From Ramlibacter aquaticus (GTDB lineage: Bacteria > Pseudomonadota > Gammaproteobacteria > Burkholderiales > Burkholderiaceae_C): a stretch of 64,000 bases of DNA. Both the position numbers and the translations under genes were made by a program. The notes beneath the pieces were generated by a model, which did no database searches, was not told the DNA's origin, and saw only the letters and a list, made by a program, of their open reading frames with translations. This document shows, piece after piece, positions 1-8,123 of the stretch (within the stretch, counting starts at the first letter, position 1; each line of letters starts with the position of its first letter). The DNA is taken from the NCBI RefSeq assembly GCF_015159745.1, contig NZ_JADDOJ010000002.1:1-64000 (forward strand). Reading direction: 5' to 3'.

Positions 1-19
1 ACCGCCGCCCCGCCCCGGC

Positions 20-424
20 TCATGCCATCGCCAGGGCGCAGTCGCCCACATGCGCGGCCGCCGCGAAGTCCTGGGCCAGTTCGGCGCCCAGTTGCTGCAG
101 CACCGGCAGCGCGGCCAGCAGCAGGCCACGCGGCGCCAGGAAGGCCCCCAGTTCGCAGGCGAGCCTGAACTCGATGTGGGCGCCGGCGGTCTCCTCCTCC
201 AGAACGACCAGGGTCGCCAGGGCCTGCACCTCCTGGCCCAGCGACACTTGCGCGTCCATGCTGCCGGACAGCGTGGCGCGCAGGTAGTCCGCCAGGGCGA
301 AGAGCAAGGGGTCCTCCTCGCCGCCCTGCGCCATGGCGCGGGCGGCGAGGCGGTTGAAGGCGTTCATGACCAGGTGCACGTCGGCAACGGGGAGCGGCTG
401 CGGTGCCGGCGCGGGCAAGGACAT
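20..424 (-). CDS. Truncated LytS/YehU-type histidine kinase domain protein (no ATPase domain)
   Basis: This 134-residue protein resembles only the dimerisation/phosphoacceptor part of LytS-type sensor kinases (His_kinase, PF06580). Residues DVHLVMNAFN near the N-terminus align with the family H-box NPHFLFNxLN and keep its His and both Asn. The following segment matches the family pattern of a helix, then LGQEVQALATLVVLEEE (usual LxxELexlxxYLxIexxR). The protein ends about where the N-box and HATPase domain would begin, and a normal TGA lies there. There is no signal peptide or membrane segment. It is divergent from a LytTR response regulator with 73 bp between the starts, so a shared signalling role is inferred. 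No clear Shine-Dalgarno precedes the ATG. It could be a phosphotransfer or decoy partner, or a decayed kinase remnant. Confidence 0.55.
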   Translation of the reverse strand: MSLPAPAPQPLPVADVHLVMNAFNRLAARAMAQGGEEDPLLFALADYLRATLSGSMDAQVSLGQEVQALATLVVLEEETAGAHIEFRLACELGAFLAPRGLLLAALPVLQQLGAELAQDFAAAAHVGDCALAMA

Positions 425-497
425 GGTGGGCGTGGACTCGGATGGGGTTAGCGGTGATTTAATCGTCCCAGGGACACGAACTCAAGGCAACAAAGTC

Positions 498-1262
498 ATG
501 TTCGAGGCAATTCCAACCGAAGTCCCCGCAGGCGCCGCCCCGGTGAGCAGCGTCAAGGTGCTGCTGGGCGACGACGACGCCGGCCAGCTGGGCCTGCTGG
601 CCGACCTGCTCGCGCGCCTGCGTCCGCACTGGTCCATCGTCGCCTGCGCCCGCTCGGCCGACGAGGTGCAGCACAGCCTGGACCAGGACAGGCCCACGCT
701 GGCCATCCTGGACGTGCGCCTGGGGGCCGTCACGGCACTGGAGATCGTGCGCCAGCAGTCGCGCCGGGTGCCCACCATCTTCGTCACCGGCGACCCCATC
801 TTCGCCGTCGACGCCTTCAATTCGGATGCGGTCGACTTCGTCCTCAAGCCGGTGCGGGCCGCGCGGCTGGAGCAGGCGCTGGCCAAGGCCGAGGCCTCGA
901 CGGCCATGCCCAGCGTGCCCGCGGGGCGCGAGCGCACCAGCGCGCTGTGCCTGTTCCGCGGCCAGGAACTGGTCTGGGCGCCGCTCGACGAGGTGGTGTA
1001 CTTCACCGCCGACCGCAAGTACACCCGCGTCGTGATGCCCGGCTTCGAGGGCCTGCTGCGCATGGGCATAGGCGCGGTGGAGAGCTCGCTGGACCCGCAG
1101 CGCTTCTGGCGCATCCACCGCGGCATCATCGTCAACATGCGGCACATGGACAGCGCCCGCCGGGACGACCTGGGCCGCCTGGTGGTGCGCCTGCGCGACC
1201 GCGCCGAGCGCCTGGTGGTGTCACGGCCCAACGAATCGCGCTTCACCGACGGCTTCTTCTGA
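498..1262 (+). CDS. LytTR-family response regulator
   Basis: This is a cytoplasmic two-component response regulator of 254 residues with an N-terminal receiver domain and a C-terminal LytTR DNA-binding domain. The receiver (about 18-135) has the acidic pocket D25-D27, phosphoacceptor D72 in AILDVRLG, the switch Thr in FVTGD and the conserved Lys in LKPV. The LytTR domain spans about 150-254 and contains the typical VVYFTADRKYTRVV and FWRIHRGIIVN stretches. The open frame extends upstream, but ATG 498 puts the receiver at the expected distance from the N-terminus and avoids overlap with the divergent LytS-like gene. No complete sensor kinase is visible nearby, so the phosphate donor is unknown. 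Confidence 0.9.
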   Translation: MFEAIPTEVPAGAAPVSSVKVLLGDDDAGQLGLLADLLARLRPHWSIVACARSADEVQHSLDQDRPTLAILDVRLGAVTALEIVRQQSRRVPTIFVTGDPIFAVDAFNSDAVDFVLKPVRAARLEQALAKAEASTAMPSVPAGRERTSALCLFRGQELVWAPLDEVVYFTADRKYTRVVMPGFEGLLRMGIGAVESSLDPQRFWRIHRGIIVNMRHMDSARRDDLGRLVVRLRDRAERLVVSRPNESRFTDGFF

Positions 1263-1292
1263 GGGCGCCCCGGCCCCCCAGGCAGGGCCGCC

Positions 1293-1649
1293 TCAGCGGC
1301 GTCGCGGAAGCGGGACGGGCGAGGCCAGCATGGCGCGCACGCGCAGCAGGCCGAGGCGCTCGGCCCGCTCGACGGCGGCCATCAGCGAATCCGATTCGCC
1401 GGTGCCGGCGAGCCGCCACACGGGCGTGGCGGTGAAGTAATCCTCGGGCCGGTTCAGGCAGATCTTCACCCGGCCCTCGTAATGGCGCCGGCCGGGTGAA
1501 TCCTCGAGCACGCCGACGGAGATGACCCAGTAGCTGCCCACGGGCCCCGTGAGCATCTGCACCTGTTCATCCTGCCGGCGCAGCCATTGGCGGGGCGCCT
1601 GGCACGACGGGGCGGGGGCGGTGGCCGGGTTCGGACTCGTGAGCTCCAT
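1293..1649 (-). CDS. Hypothetical protein, 118 aa
   Basis: This is a small soluble protein with no recognised domain. I chose ATG 1649 because the coding strand has GGGAGGA nine bases upstream, a strong Shine-Dalgarno, whereas the open frame further upstream has none. The first 25 residues are rich in Ala and Pro. The rest is mixed, with a segment GSYWVISVGVLED that looks like a beta hairpin and an Arg-rich end PLPRRR. It is convergent with the LytTR regulator, 30 bp apart. The function is unknown. Confidence 0.65.
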   Translation of the reverse strand: MELTSPNPATAPAPSCQAPRQWLRRQDEQVQMLTGPVGSYWVISVGVLEDSPGRRHYEGRVKICLNRPEDYFTATPVWRLAGTGESDSLMAAVERAERLGLLRVRAMLASPVPLPRRR

Positions 1650-1882
1650 CGATGTGTTCCTCCCTGGTGGGCATGCGCTGGCGTCAAAAGTAAGCGCGGC
1701 CCCACCGGCAGGGCGGCACACCCCCCGAAAGGTCAGGTTCCTGGAACGAAACGGCGTCATGGGGAACAGGCTGTCGCGCCACGTCATGGAGCCGAAGCGT
1801 GTGCGCGGGCCCGGCCGTGCGGCTCGCCTGCCGGAAGCCGGGGAATGCGGTAGGCTCCTGCGTTTTCCCGGGGGATGACGAC

Positions 1883-2293
1883 ATGGACGCTGCGAATTCC
1901 GAGCACGACAGCCTTGCCAGCAACAAGCGCAACGTCCTGGCGTTCTACGACCTGATGTTCAACGCCTGCCAGCCCCGCGAAGCCATCGAACGCTACGCCG
2001 GCGCCCACTACACCCAGCACAACCCCGCGGTGGGCGACGGCAAGCAGGCCTTCATCGACTACTTCGAGCGCATGGCGCGGGAGTACCCCGGCAAGCGCGT
2101 GCATTTCAAGCGCGTCATCGCCGAGGGCCCGTACGTGGTGCTGCACTGCCACCAGGAGTGGCCGGGCTTCCCGGACAGGGACTGGGCCGGCATGGACATC
2201 TTCCGGCTCGACGACCAGGGCCGGGTGGTCGAGCACTGGGACGTGCTGCAGGTCGTGCCCGCCGAATCCGCCAATGGCAACTCCATGTTCTGA
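1883..2293 (+). CDS. SnoaL-like polyketide cyclase / NTF2-fold protein
   Basis: This is a 136-residue protein of the SnoaL-like NTF2-fold family (COG4922 type). The family signature is clear: an N-terminal helix [11 protein letters not shown], then [22 protein letters not shown], and a C-terminal beta sheet with [21 protein letters not shown]. Family members act as cyclases, isomerases or small hydrolases, but many have no known substrate. ATG 1883 gives the usual family length; the longer open frame upstream reads as unrelated sequence. It is the first gene of a possible three-gene unit with the cupin and amine oxidase genes that follow, 40 bp from the next start. Confidence 0.85.
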   Translation: MDAANSEHDSLASNKRNVLAFYDLMFNACQPREAIERYAGAHYTQHNPAVGDGKQAFIDYFERMAREYPGKRVHFKRVIAEGPYVVLHCHQEWPGFPDRDWAGMDIFRLDDQGRVVEHWDVLQVVPAESANGNSMF

Positions 2294-2333
2294 ACCGCCG
2301 GCGCAGCCCTGCCCCAGCCCTGACGCCACACCC

Positions 2334-3011
2334 ATGCTGATCCACGACGATTTCTCGCAGCCCGCCATGCTCACGCCCGGCCAGTACCGCTGGGTGCCCT
2401 CCCCCCAGCCCGGCGTGGAGCGGGTGATGCTGGACCGCATCGGCGGCGAGGTGGCACGCGCCACCAGCATCGTGCGCTATGCCCGCGGCTCCTCCTTCCC
2501 GGCCCACTCGCACCCCGAAGGCGAAGAGATCCTGATCCTGTCGGGCGGCTTTTCCGAGGGCGAACGGCACTACCCGGCCGGCTGGTACCTGCGCAATCCG
2601 CCCGGGTCCTCGCACCAGCCCTCCAGCGACGAAGGCGCCCTGCTGTTCGTGAAGCTGCGCCAGGCCGCGGCCGGCGAGCGCGCTTTCGTGCGCATCGACA
2701 CGCGCGACCCCGCCCACTGGCGGACGCAGGCGGGCCGCGCGCTGTGCCCGCTGTTCGAAGGCGGCGGCGAATCCGTGCGCCTGGAACGCGTGGCCCCGGG
2801 CCAGGCCCTGGCCGAGGACGCGGCGGGCGGGATCGAGATCCTGGTCGTCTCGGGCGAACTGCAGGACGCCCAGGGGCCCCTGGGCAGCGGCACCTGGTTG
2901 CGCCTGCCCCCGGGGCAGGCGCTGGACCGGCGGGCGGGCCCCGCGGGCGCCTGCGTGTACGTGAAGACGGGCCACCTGCGCAGCGCGTCCGCGGCCCCGG
3001 GCGCGGCATGA
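2334..3011 (+). CDS. ChrR-like cupin domain protein
   Basis: This 225-residue protein carries a cupin resembling the C-terminal domain of the anti-sigma factor ChrR. The metal-binding cupin motif SFPAHSHPEGEEILILSGG lies near residues 50-70. A second, weaker cupin repeat occupies the C-terminal half (GIEILVVSGELQD onward), so it may be bicupin. The N-terminal zinc-binding anti-sigma domain of true ChrR is absent and no ECF sigma gene is adjacent, so an anti-sigma role is unlikely. It could be an acetylacetone-cleaving type dioxygenase or a sensor. It overlaps the next gene by ATGA (3008-3011), showing translational coupling with the amine oxidase. Confidence 0.8.
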   Translation: MLIHDDFSQPAMLTPGQYRWVPSPQPGVERVMLDRIGGEVARATSIVRYARGSSFPAHSHPEGEEILILSGGFSEGERHYPAGWYLRNPPGSSHQPSSDEGALLFVKLRQAAAGERAFVRIDTRDPAHWRTQAGRALCPLFEGGGESVRLERVAPGQALAEDAAGGIEILVVSGELQDAQGPLGSGTWLRLPPGQALDRRAGPAGACVYVKTGHLRSASAAPGAA

Positions 3012-4147
3012 CGCGCGACACCGGCATCCTGGTGGTGGGCGGCGGCCTCGGCGGGCTGTACGCCGCGCACCTGCTGGCCCGGCGCAGCATCACGGACTGC
3101 ACCGTGCTGGAAGCCCGGGCGACGCCGGGCGGCCGCATCCAGTCCGCCGCGGGCCTCCCTTCGGCCGACGGCACTTCCGCCCCCTGGCGGGGCGACCGCT
3201 TCGACCTCGGGCCCACCTGGTTCTGGCCGGCCCTGCAACCGGGCCTGGCCGCGCTGCTGCAGGCGCTCGGGCTGGCCAGCTTTCCCCAGCAGGAAGACGG
3301 TGACCTGCTGCTGGACCGCTCCCGCACGGCCCCCCCGGCCCGCACGGCGGGCTATGTGTCCCAGCCGGCGGGCCACCGGGTGCACGGCGGGATGGTGGCG
3401 ATGGTGGAGGCCCTGGCGGCCCGCCTGCCGGCCGGCCAGCTGGTGTGCGGCCAGCGCGTGACGCAGCTGCGCCACCTCGGCGACTGCGTGGCGGTGGACA
3501 CGGTGGATGCGGCGGGCACCGCGGCCACGTGGACCGCGCGCGGCGTGCTGCTGGCCCTGCCGCCGCGGCTCGCAGCGGGCATCGCCTTCAGTCCGGCCCT
3601 GCCACCCGCGCTGCAGCGGCAGTGGGCGGCCACGCCCACCTGGATGGCGCCGCACGCGAAATACCTCGCGGTGTACGACGAGCCGTTCTGGCGGGCCCAG
3701 GGCCTCTCCGGCGAAGCGCGCAGCAGCGTGGGGCCGATGGGCGAGATCCACGACGCCTCGTTCCCGGGCGGCCAGGCCGCCCTGTTTGGCTTTCTCGGCG
3801 TTCCCGCGGCCACGCGACTGCAGGTGGGCAAGGACGTGCTGCGCGCGCATTGCCGCCTGCAGCTGGAGCGGCTGTTCGGCCCGCGTGCCGCACACCCGGT
3901 GGCGGAGTGGCTGAAGGACTGGTCCCAGGACCCCTGGACCTGCACGCCCGCCGACCTGCAGGGCGACGCCCACCACCACGCTCCGCCGCCGCCGGCCACG
4001 GCCGCGGCCGGCCCCTGGGCGGGCACGCTGGCCGGCGTCGCGAGCGAGTGGTCCACGGCCTTCCCGGGCTACCTGGCCGGGGCTTTGGACGCGGCCGCGC
4101 GGGGCGTGGCCGCGCTCCTGGGCAGCCCCGCGGCCACCACCCCCTGA
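3008..4147 (+). CDS. FAD-dependent amine oxidase / NAD(P)-binding oxidoreductase
   Basis: This is a 379-residue flavoprotein of the monoamine-oxidase-like family. It opens with a Rossmann dinucleotide motif (VVGGGLGGLYAAHLL, about residues 8-22), then the ribose-binding acidic residue in TVLEARATPGGRI, where GGR contacts FAD. The C-terminal end has the family pattern AGVASEWSTAFPGYLAGALDAA, which closes the FAD pocket. The substrate is unknown. The start codon ATG 3008 overlaps the cupin stop, which fixes it well although the open frame continues upstream. Together with SnoaL and the cupin it suggests a small oxidative metabolic operon. Confidence 0.85.
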   Translation: MTRDTGILVVGGGLGGLYAAHLLARRSITDCTVLEARATPGGRIQSAAGLPSADGTSAPWRGDRFDLGPTWFWPALQPGLAALLQALGLASFPQQEDGDLLLDRSRTAPPARTAGYVSQPAGHRVHGGMVAMVEALAARLPAGQLVCGQRVTQLRHLGDCVAVDTVDAAGTAATWTARGVLLALPPRLAAGIAFSPALPPALQRQWAATPTWMAPHAKYLAVYDEPFWRAQGLSGEARSSVGPMGEIHDASFPGGQAALFGFLGVPAATRLQVGKDVLRAHCRLQLERLFGPRAAHPVAEWLKDWSQDPWTCTPADLQGDAHHHAPPPPATAAAGPWAGTLAGVASEWSTAFPGYLAGALDAAARGVAALLGSPAATTP

Positions 4148-4163
4148 ACGGGGCGCGGGCCGC

Positions 4164-4745
4164 TCAGGTGCGCGCGCCGGCCCGGGGGTAGGACTCGATG
4201 ATCTCCATGTCGCCGAAGTCGGAGCGGATGCTGTCCATGGCGTCCAGGTCCTGGAGGAAGTCGACCGGCCCGAACGCCGACGCATTGGCCGCAGGCGGCA
4301 GCTTGACGAGTTCGGCCAGCATGGCGTGCAGCGATTCGTAGCTGCACTGCGCCCACAGCTGCAGGAGCCGCGGCTCGCCCAGCGCCTTCACCAGGCCGCC
4401 GATCTCGTCGGCGGCCGCGGCCAGCGCGGCCTGGCGGGCGTTGCCCAGCAGGCTGGCTCGCGCATCCTGGGGCACCGACAACTCGGGCAGCAGGGCCGAC
4501 AGGCGCTGCAGCAGCGCACGACGCTCGATGCAGCACGGCAGCTCGGTCGCCACGTGGGACCACGCGCCCTCGCTGATGCGCTGGGCGGCGCGCAGGCACC
4601 GCAGCTGGGCCAGCCGGGCCTTCAGGCTGCGTTCGCGTTCGTGCAGCTTGTGGCGCAGCCCGCTCGCGAGGGCGCGCGACAGGCCCTGCGACATCGCGAA
4701 TCCGCAGACGAATGCCAAGGCGCAATACAAAGCCAGTTCGTCCAT
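4164..4745 (-). CDS. Hypothetical protein with one N-terminal membrane helix
   Basis: This 193-residue protein has a single predicted N-terminal membrane segment (LALYCALAFVCGFAMSQGL) followed by a basic, helical region LRHKLHERERSLKARLAQL that may form a coiled coil. The remainder is helical and soluble. ATG 4745 was chosen because GGGAGAGGGG precedes it on the coding strand. No family was recognised. It is convergent with the amine oxidase gene, with 16 bp between the stops. Confidence 0.6.
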   Translation of the reverse strand: MDELALYCALAFVCGFAMSQGLSRALASGLRHKLHERERSLKARLAQLRCLRAAQRISEGAWSHVATELPCCIERRALLQRLSALLPELSVPQDARASLLGNARQAALAAAADEIGGLVKALGEPRLLQLWAQCSYESLHAMLAELVKLPPAANASAFGPVDFLQDLDAMDSIRSDFGDMEIIESYPRAGART

Positions 4746-4916
4746 GCCCCTCTCCCGGAACCGAAGGGCCAATGTAGCGCAAGGCCCGCCGGCCGTGGAG
4801 TCCCGGGCGTGCGGGATTGCCCGGGGTGGCGATCCCGCGGACTGCAGCTCATCCGTGGCGCCCCACGGCGCAGCGCCTCGAGGGGCTTGCGCCCTCGCGG
4901 CCGTGGCCGCGCGGGC

Positions 4917-5726
4917 TCAGTGGCTGGCGAGCCAGTCGCCCAGCAGCTGCATGAAGCGCCCGGGCTGCTCCATGAGGAAGAAGTGGCTCGCGTCCTCGAA
5001 GACCTCCAGGCGCGCGCCCGGGATGCCCTCGGCCAGCCAGCGCGTCGCGCTCATGGAGCAGATCGGGTCGGCGTCGCCGGCCATGACCAGCGTGGGCTGC
5101 GAGATACGGTGCAGCTCGGCCACCGTGTCGTGCTGCTGGCAGGCCTCGTTCTGGCGGCTGTAGCAGGCCGGCAGCCGGGTCTCACCGCCGATCAGCGCCT
5201 CGATCGCGGCCACGCGCTCCGGGTTCGCGTTGAAGAAGCCGGCGGACACGAAGTTCTGCACCGAGTGCCGGGCATGGTCGGCCCAGCTGCCGCGCCATTC
5301 CAGCGCCTCGCGCATGTTGAGCAGGACCCGGCGGCCCAGCGGATCCAGCCGGGCGAAGGAGGCGCACAGCACCAGCGAGCGCACGCGCGCCGGCGCCTGC
5401 AGCGCCATGTGCTGGGCGACGGCGCCGCCCATGGAGCGGCCGACGACGTGCGCCTGCGCGATGCCGCAGTGGTCCATCAGCGCCAGCGTGTCCTGCGCCA
5501 GGTCCTGCGTGCTCACGGGCTCGTCCACCTGCGTGCTGGCCCCCGCGCCGCGGTTGTCGAAGGCGATCACGCGGTAGGTGTCGCGCAGCGCCGCGACCTG
5601 GGCCAGCCAGGCCGTGTAGTCGCCTGCCAGGCCGTGGATCAGCACCACCGGCGTGCCCGGGCCCCCGGTGTCCAGGTAGCGCAGCTGGTAGCGCCCGGCC
5701 GGCGCAAAGTGCAGGGTGTCGGTCAT
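4917..5726 (-). CDS. Alpha/beta fold hydrolase
   Basis: This is a 269-residue alpha/beta hydrolase with an intact catalytic triad: S98 in the nucleophile elbow GRSMGG, an Asp in MAGDADPIC (D218 or D220) and H248 in DASHFF. The oxyanion-hole region is VVLIHGLAGDYTAW. It resembles 3-oxoadipate enol-lactonase and carboxylesterase-like members, but the substrate cannot be assigned. It is the last gene of the liv ABC operon, 6 bp after livF, so it probably acts on the imported compound. Unlike the second hydrolase in this locus (12686-13498) it keeps the serine. Confidence 0.88.
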   Translation of the reverse strand: MTDTLHFAPAGRYQLRYLDTGGPGTPVVLIHGLAGDYTAWLAQVAALRDTYRVIAFDNRGAGASTQVDEPVSTQDLAQDTLALMDHCGIAQAHVVGRSMGGAVAQHMALQAPARVRSLVLCASFARLDPLGRRVLLNMREALEWRGSWADHARHSVQNFVSAGFFNANPERVAAIEALIGGETRLPACYSRQNEACQQHDTVAELHRISQPTLVMAGDADPICSMSATRWLAEGIPGARLEVFEDASHFFLMEQPGRFMQLLGDWLASH

Positions 5727-5732
5727 GGGGTT

Positions 5733-6449
5733 CTACTCCACGCCCAGGTGGGCGCTCAGCTCGCCCTGGCGGGCCTTGAATTCGGCGGCATCGCCCGCGA
5801 AGACCACGCGCCCGGTGTTGAGCAGCACCACGTCGTCCGCCAGACCGAGCGCGACGCCCAGGTTCTGCTCGACGAGCACGATGCACAGCTGGCGCTTGAG
5901 TTCCGCGAGCGCCTCCGCCACCTCGTGCACGACGCGCGGCGCCAGACCTTCGGAGGGCTCGTCCAGCAGCAGCACGCGCGGGTTGGTCATGAGGGCACGG
6001 CCTATGGCCAGCATCTGCTGTTCGCCGCCCGAGAGCGTGCCGGCCAGCTGCCCCTGGCGTTCGCGCAGGCGCGGGAACATGGTGCAGACGGCATCGCGGT
6101 CCCAGCGGCGCTGGGCATCCGCGCGGGCCGGGCGCGCCGCCACGTCCAGGTTCTCGCGCACTGTGAGCGTGGGGAAGATGCGCCGGCCCTGCGGCACCAG
6201 CCCGATGCCGGCGCGGCAGATGCGCTCGGGCGAGAGGCGGGCGATGGGCGCGCCAGCCAGCGAGACCTCGCCGCTGCGCGGCGGCAGGAAGCCGACGATG
6301 CTGCTGATGCAGGTGGTCTTGCCGGCGCCGTTGCGCCCCAGCAGCGCGAGCAGGCGGCCCTCCTGCACCTCCAGGCTCACGTCGTGCAGCACGTGGCTGT
6401 CGCCGTAGAAGGCGTTGATGCGGTCCAGCCGCAGCAGGCTAGTGGCCAA
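5733..6449 (-). CDS. livF: Branched-chain amino acid-type ABC transporter ATP-binding protein LivF
   Basis: This is one of two ATPases of a Liv/HAAT-type ABC importer (238 residues). Walker A GRNGAGKT is at residues 38-45, the signature LSGGEQQM and the Walker B LLLDEPSEGLAP are in order, and the length is typical of LivF. The start overlaps the end of livG by 11 bp. Despite the family name, such importers in Burkholderiales often carry aromatic acids, amides or other small organic solutes. Its linkage to a hydrolase and a divergent aldehyde dehydrogenase supports a catabolic substrate. Confidence 0.95.
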   Translation of the reverse strand: MATSLLRLDRINAFYGDSHVLHDVSLEVQEGRLLALLGRNGAGKTTCISSIVGFLPPRSGEVSLAGAPIARLSPERICRAGIGLVPQGRRIFPTLTVRENLDVAARPARADAQRRWDRDAVCTMFPRLRERQGQLAGTLSGGEQQMLAIGRALMTNPRVLLLDEPSEGLAPRVVHEVAEALAELKRQLCIVLVEQNLGVALGLADDVVLLNTGRVVFAGDAAEFKARQGELSAHLGVE

Positions 6450-7188
6450 GGTAGATCTCCCGCGTGCGCGGATCGGAGACGACCTCCTGGCGCGTACCGC
6501 CCAGGATCACTTCGCCGTAGTGCAGCAGCGTGACGCGGTCGGCGAAGGCGAGCGCGGCTTCCATGTCGTGCTCGATCATGAGGATGGTGATGTCGCGCCC
6601 GATGCCGCGCAGAAGTTCGGTCACGGTCTCGCGCTCCTGCGCCGACAGGCCGGCGAGCGGCTCGTCCAGCAGCAGCACGCGCGGCGACTGCGCCAGCGCC
6701 ATGGCGATCTCCAGCCGGCGCTTCTCGCCGTACGAGGTCTGCTCCAGCGGCAACTGCGCCTTGGCGCCCAGGCCCACCGAATCCAGCACCGCGCGCGCAC
6801 GCTCGGACAGGGCCGGGTCGGCGTCGAAGCTGCCCCACTGGCGCCAGCGCTGGGGCGAGCGGCCCAGCAGCGCGAGCTTGACGTTGTGCAGCAGCGTGTC
6901 GCGGCCGAACAGGGTGACGATCTGGTAGGTGCGCGCCAGCCCGAGCTGGGCACGCAGGTGCGGCGCCAGCGCGGTGACGTCGCGGCCCTGCAGGTGGATG
7001 CTGCCGGCCGTGGGCCGCAGGTCGCCGGCGATCAGGTTGAACAGCGTGGTCTTGCCCGCGCCGTTGGGGCCGATCAGCAGGTGGCGCTCGCCCTCGGCCA
7101 CCTCGAGCTGCACCGAACGCGTGACCTGCAGGCCGCCGAAGGTCTTGGACAGGCCCGCGATGCGCAGGGCCGGGGCGGTGGCGCTCAT
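6439..7188 (-). CDS. livG: Branched-chain amino acid-type ABC transporter ATP-binding protein LivG
   Basis: This is the second ATPase of the importer (249 residues). Walker A GPNGAGKT is at 40-47, the signature is the LivG-type SYGEKRRLEIAMAL, and Walker B is VLLLDEPLAGLS. ATG 7188 is fixed by the ATGA overlap with the livM stop (7185-7188); the frame is open far upstream inside livM, but that part is a shadow. It pairs with LivF beneath the LivH/LivM membrane subunits. Confidence 0.95.
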   Translation of the reverse strand: MSATAPALRIAGLSKTFGGLQVTRSVQLEVAEGERHLLIGPNGAGKTTLFNLIAGDLRPTAGSIHLQGRDVTALAPHLRAQLGLARTYQIVTLFGRDTLLHNVKLALLGRSPQRWRQWGSFDADPALSERARAVLDSVGLGAKAQLPLEQTSYGEKRRLEIAMALAQSPRVLLLDEPLAGLSAQERETVTELLRGIGRDITILMIEHDMEAALAFADRVTLLHYGEVILGGTRQEVVSDPRTREIYLGH

Positions 7189-8123
7189 GCGGCCCTCCCG
7201 CGCACCCAGCGGTGCAGGCGCGCGATGCCGACCGAGAGCCCGCCCGGCATGTACATGACGATGAGGATGAAGACCACGCCCAGCAGCATGGTCCAGCGGT
7301 CGATGTAGGCGCTGGCCACGTTCTTGAGCAGCATGACGAGCACGGCGCCCAGCACCGGGCCACTGAGCGTGCCGGCGCCGCCGGCGATGACCATCAGCAG
7401 CATCTCCGCGCTGTTGGCCAGCGACAGGCTGTGCGGGCTGATGAACTGGTTGTAGTAGACGTACATGAGGCCGCCCAGGCCGCCCAGCACGCCGGCGACC
7501 ACGAAGGTGATCCAGCGGATCAGCCACACGTTGTAGCCCAGGGCCGCCATGCGCCGCGCCTGGTCGCGCGAGCCGCGGATGCTGGCGCCGAAGGGCGAGC
7601 CCATCCACACCGCGACGCCGCCCCAGACCGCCAGGAACACGATGAGCGCGAAGTAGTAGAAGGGCACGGGGTCGGCCAGCGAGATGCCGAAGGGGCTGGG
7701 CCGGGTCAGGCCCGAGATGCCGTTGTCGCCGCCGGTGACGCTGGTCCAGCGGTAGGCCAGGCCCCACAGGATCTGGCCCAGCGCCAGCGTGATCATCAGG
7801 AAGCTGATGCCGCTGGCGCGCAGGGCGATCAGGCCGAAGACGCAGGCCACCGCCAGCGAGACCGTCAACGCCACCAGGGCCGCCGGGAAATGCCCCCAGC
7901 CCAGGTGCGTCATGGTCCAGGCCGTGCCGTAGGCGGCCACGCCCAGGAAGCCCGCATGCCCCAGCGAGGTCAGCCCCGCGTAGCCCACCAGCAGGTTGAG
8001 GCTCAGGGCCATCATGGCGGCGATGAGCACCTGGCTGGCGAGGTTGACGTAGTAGACGTTGCCCGCGAGCACGGGCAACGCCGCCAGGGCCACCAGGGTG
8101 ATGCCGAGGAGGACGCGCTTCAT
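7185..8123 (-). CDS. livM: Liv-type ABC transporter permease LivM
   Basis: This is a 312-residue inner-membrane permease with about nine hydrophobic helices. The LivM hallmark LLVGYAGLTSLGHAGFLGVAAY follows the second helix (shown here only in part: GYAGLTSLGHAGF), and the cytoplasmic coupling loop contains GASIRGSRDQARRMAALGYN. It forms the translocation path with LivH. The ATG overlaps the livH stop by 4 bp, so the whole operon is translationally coupled. Confidence 0.95.
   Translation of the reverse strand: MKRVLLGITLVALAALPVLAGNVYYVNLASQVLIAAMMALSLNLLVGYAGLTSLGHAGFLGVAAYGTAWTMTHLGWGHFPAALVALTVSLAVACVFGLIALRASGISFLMITLALGQILWGLAYRWTSVTGGDNGISGLTRPSPFGISLADPVPFYYFALIVFLAVWGGVAVWMGSPFGASIRGSRDQARRMAALGYNVWLIRWITFVVAGVLGGLGGLMYVYYNQFISPHSLSLANSAEMLLMVIAGGAGTLSGPVLGAVLVMLLKNVASAYIDRWTMLLGVVFILIVMYMPGGLSVGIARLHRWVRGRAA

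Noticed and set aside
2570-4285. Long minus-strand frame of 571 codons
   Set aside because: It lies opposite the cupin and amine oxidase genes and reads as low-complexity Arg/Gly/Ala sequence without a recognisable fold.
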